Assembly (NCBI GenBank): GCA_015501075.1
Contig: JADNYJ010000095.1
Location: 62,001 to 126,000, forward strand
Length of the DNA stretch: 64,000 bases
Reading direction: 5' to 3'
Origin: Gymnopilus junonius
Taxonomy: Eukaryota > Basidiomycota > Agaricomycetes > Agaricales > Galerinaceae
The notes under the pieces were generated by a model. The model ran no database searches. It was not told where the DNA came from and saw nothing but the letters and a program-made list of their open reading frames with translations. The translations under genes were made by a program, and so were the position numbers. Positions 63,801 to 64,000 of this stretch are shown here, piece after piece (positions within the stretch are counted from its first letter, which is position 1; each line of letters begins with the position of its first letter).

Positions 63801-64000
63801 ACTCATTGGATCTCCGAGTAAGTCGTCCATACCATCTCCCTCTTATTTTTTTTTCATCGGAGATCTTAGAAATCAAATCATCCTGAACAAATAAAATGGT
63901 GCCCAACCGGATTATTCACTTTCCTTCCTCTCCACGCTGCAGGCCACTATGACGATGGAACCATCGATTGCATATCCGATTATGCTGTTTCATCATACAC
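60842..64000 (+). CDS. TPR-CHAT protein, 3' end outside window
   Basis: A long tandem tetratricopeptide array followed by a CHAT (caspase/HetF-like) domain. The open frame from about 61130 to 63564 has roughly 11 repeats of about 42 residues, each with variants of NNLANAL, RFEQxG, DLDEAI and LHRQALEL. These are TPRs of the kinesin-light-chain-like type common in Agaricomycetes. An intron at 63565-63631 (67 nt, phase 0) would restore the frame into AMDPRSPVEELQRWMYEEERG. After an intron near 63820, CPTGLFTFLPLHAAGHYDDG carries the expected CHAT histidine; the cysteine lies beyond the edge. The 5' end is unresolved: an ATG at 60842 and coding-like sequence (DDIEEEVGANN, MNDLAQGIALTIGTL) precede an apparent one-base frame change near 61120. 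Confidence 0.75.

Overview
The window looks like nuclear DNA from a mushroom-forming basidiomycete (Agaricomycetes). Genes carry many short GT-AG introns of about 45-80 nt. The recognisable families are typical of that group: a basidiomycete sesquiterpene synthase, a DUF6533 membrane protein, TPR-CHAT proteins, a GCM/PHD-type repetitive gene, expanded G-alpha subunits, polyubiquitin and a KRE6-like protein. Nothing bacterial, viral or organellar was seen. Exon models were made by eye from reading frames, splice signals and family resemblance. They are firm where the phases close (G-alpha, terpene synthase, SDR on the plus strand, polyubiquitin) and provisional elsewhere.

Layout. 0-7 kb: two tandem copies (A, cut by the window edge, and B) of a multi-pass membrane protein with an Arg/Ser-rich N-terminal half, with a tRNA-derived SINE-like piece between them. 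7.6-8.9 kb: an intact sesquiterpene synthase. 8.9-17.8 kb: gene-poor, AT-rich DNA with diverged repeats, a perfect hairpin, CATGG-rich clusters and a GCM/PHD-type gene that looks transposon-derived and decayed. 17.8-19.3 kb: a full-length G-alpha subunit whose nucleotide-binding residues are replaced. 21.3-21.8 kb: a MITE nested inside a related MITE. 21.9-30.9 kb: a metabolic block with a BBE-type FAD oxidase, a small membrane protein, two head-to-head SDRs and a delta-12-type desaturase. 31-36.6 kb: no convincing gene. 36.6-37.2 kb: a small secreted cysteine-rich protein.

38.4-49.2 kb: a DUF6533 membrane protein; family copy C, which unlike A and B carries a canonical Zn2Cys6 cluster in the same reading frame as the conserved membrane half; and a tandem pair of 7-TM-like genes, the second stopped by a CAA-to-TAA change. 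49.2-52.2 kb: microsatellite-rich, no gene. 52.2-55 kb: a KRE6/SKN1-like membrane protein lacking its GH16 enzyme domain, and a disordered protein. 58.9-59.9 kb: a four-unit polyubiquitin gene. 60.8 kb to the edge: a TPR-CHAT protein, cut by the window end.

Most striking are copy C (a candidate membrane-tethered zinc-cluster transcription factor), the pseudo-GTPase G-alpha, and the TPR-CHAT protein. G-alpha, 7-TM and DUF6533 genes in one window suggest a sensing-rich neighbourhood, but no shared pathway can be shown from sequence alone.
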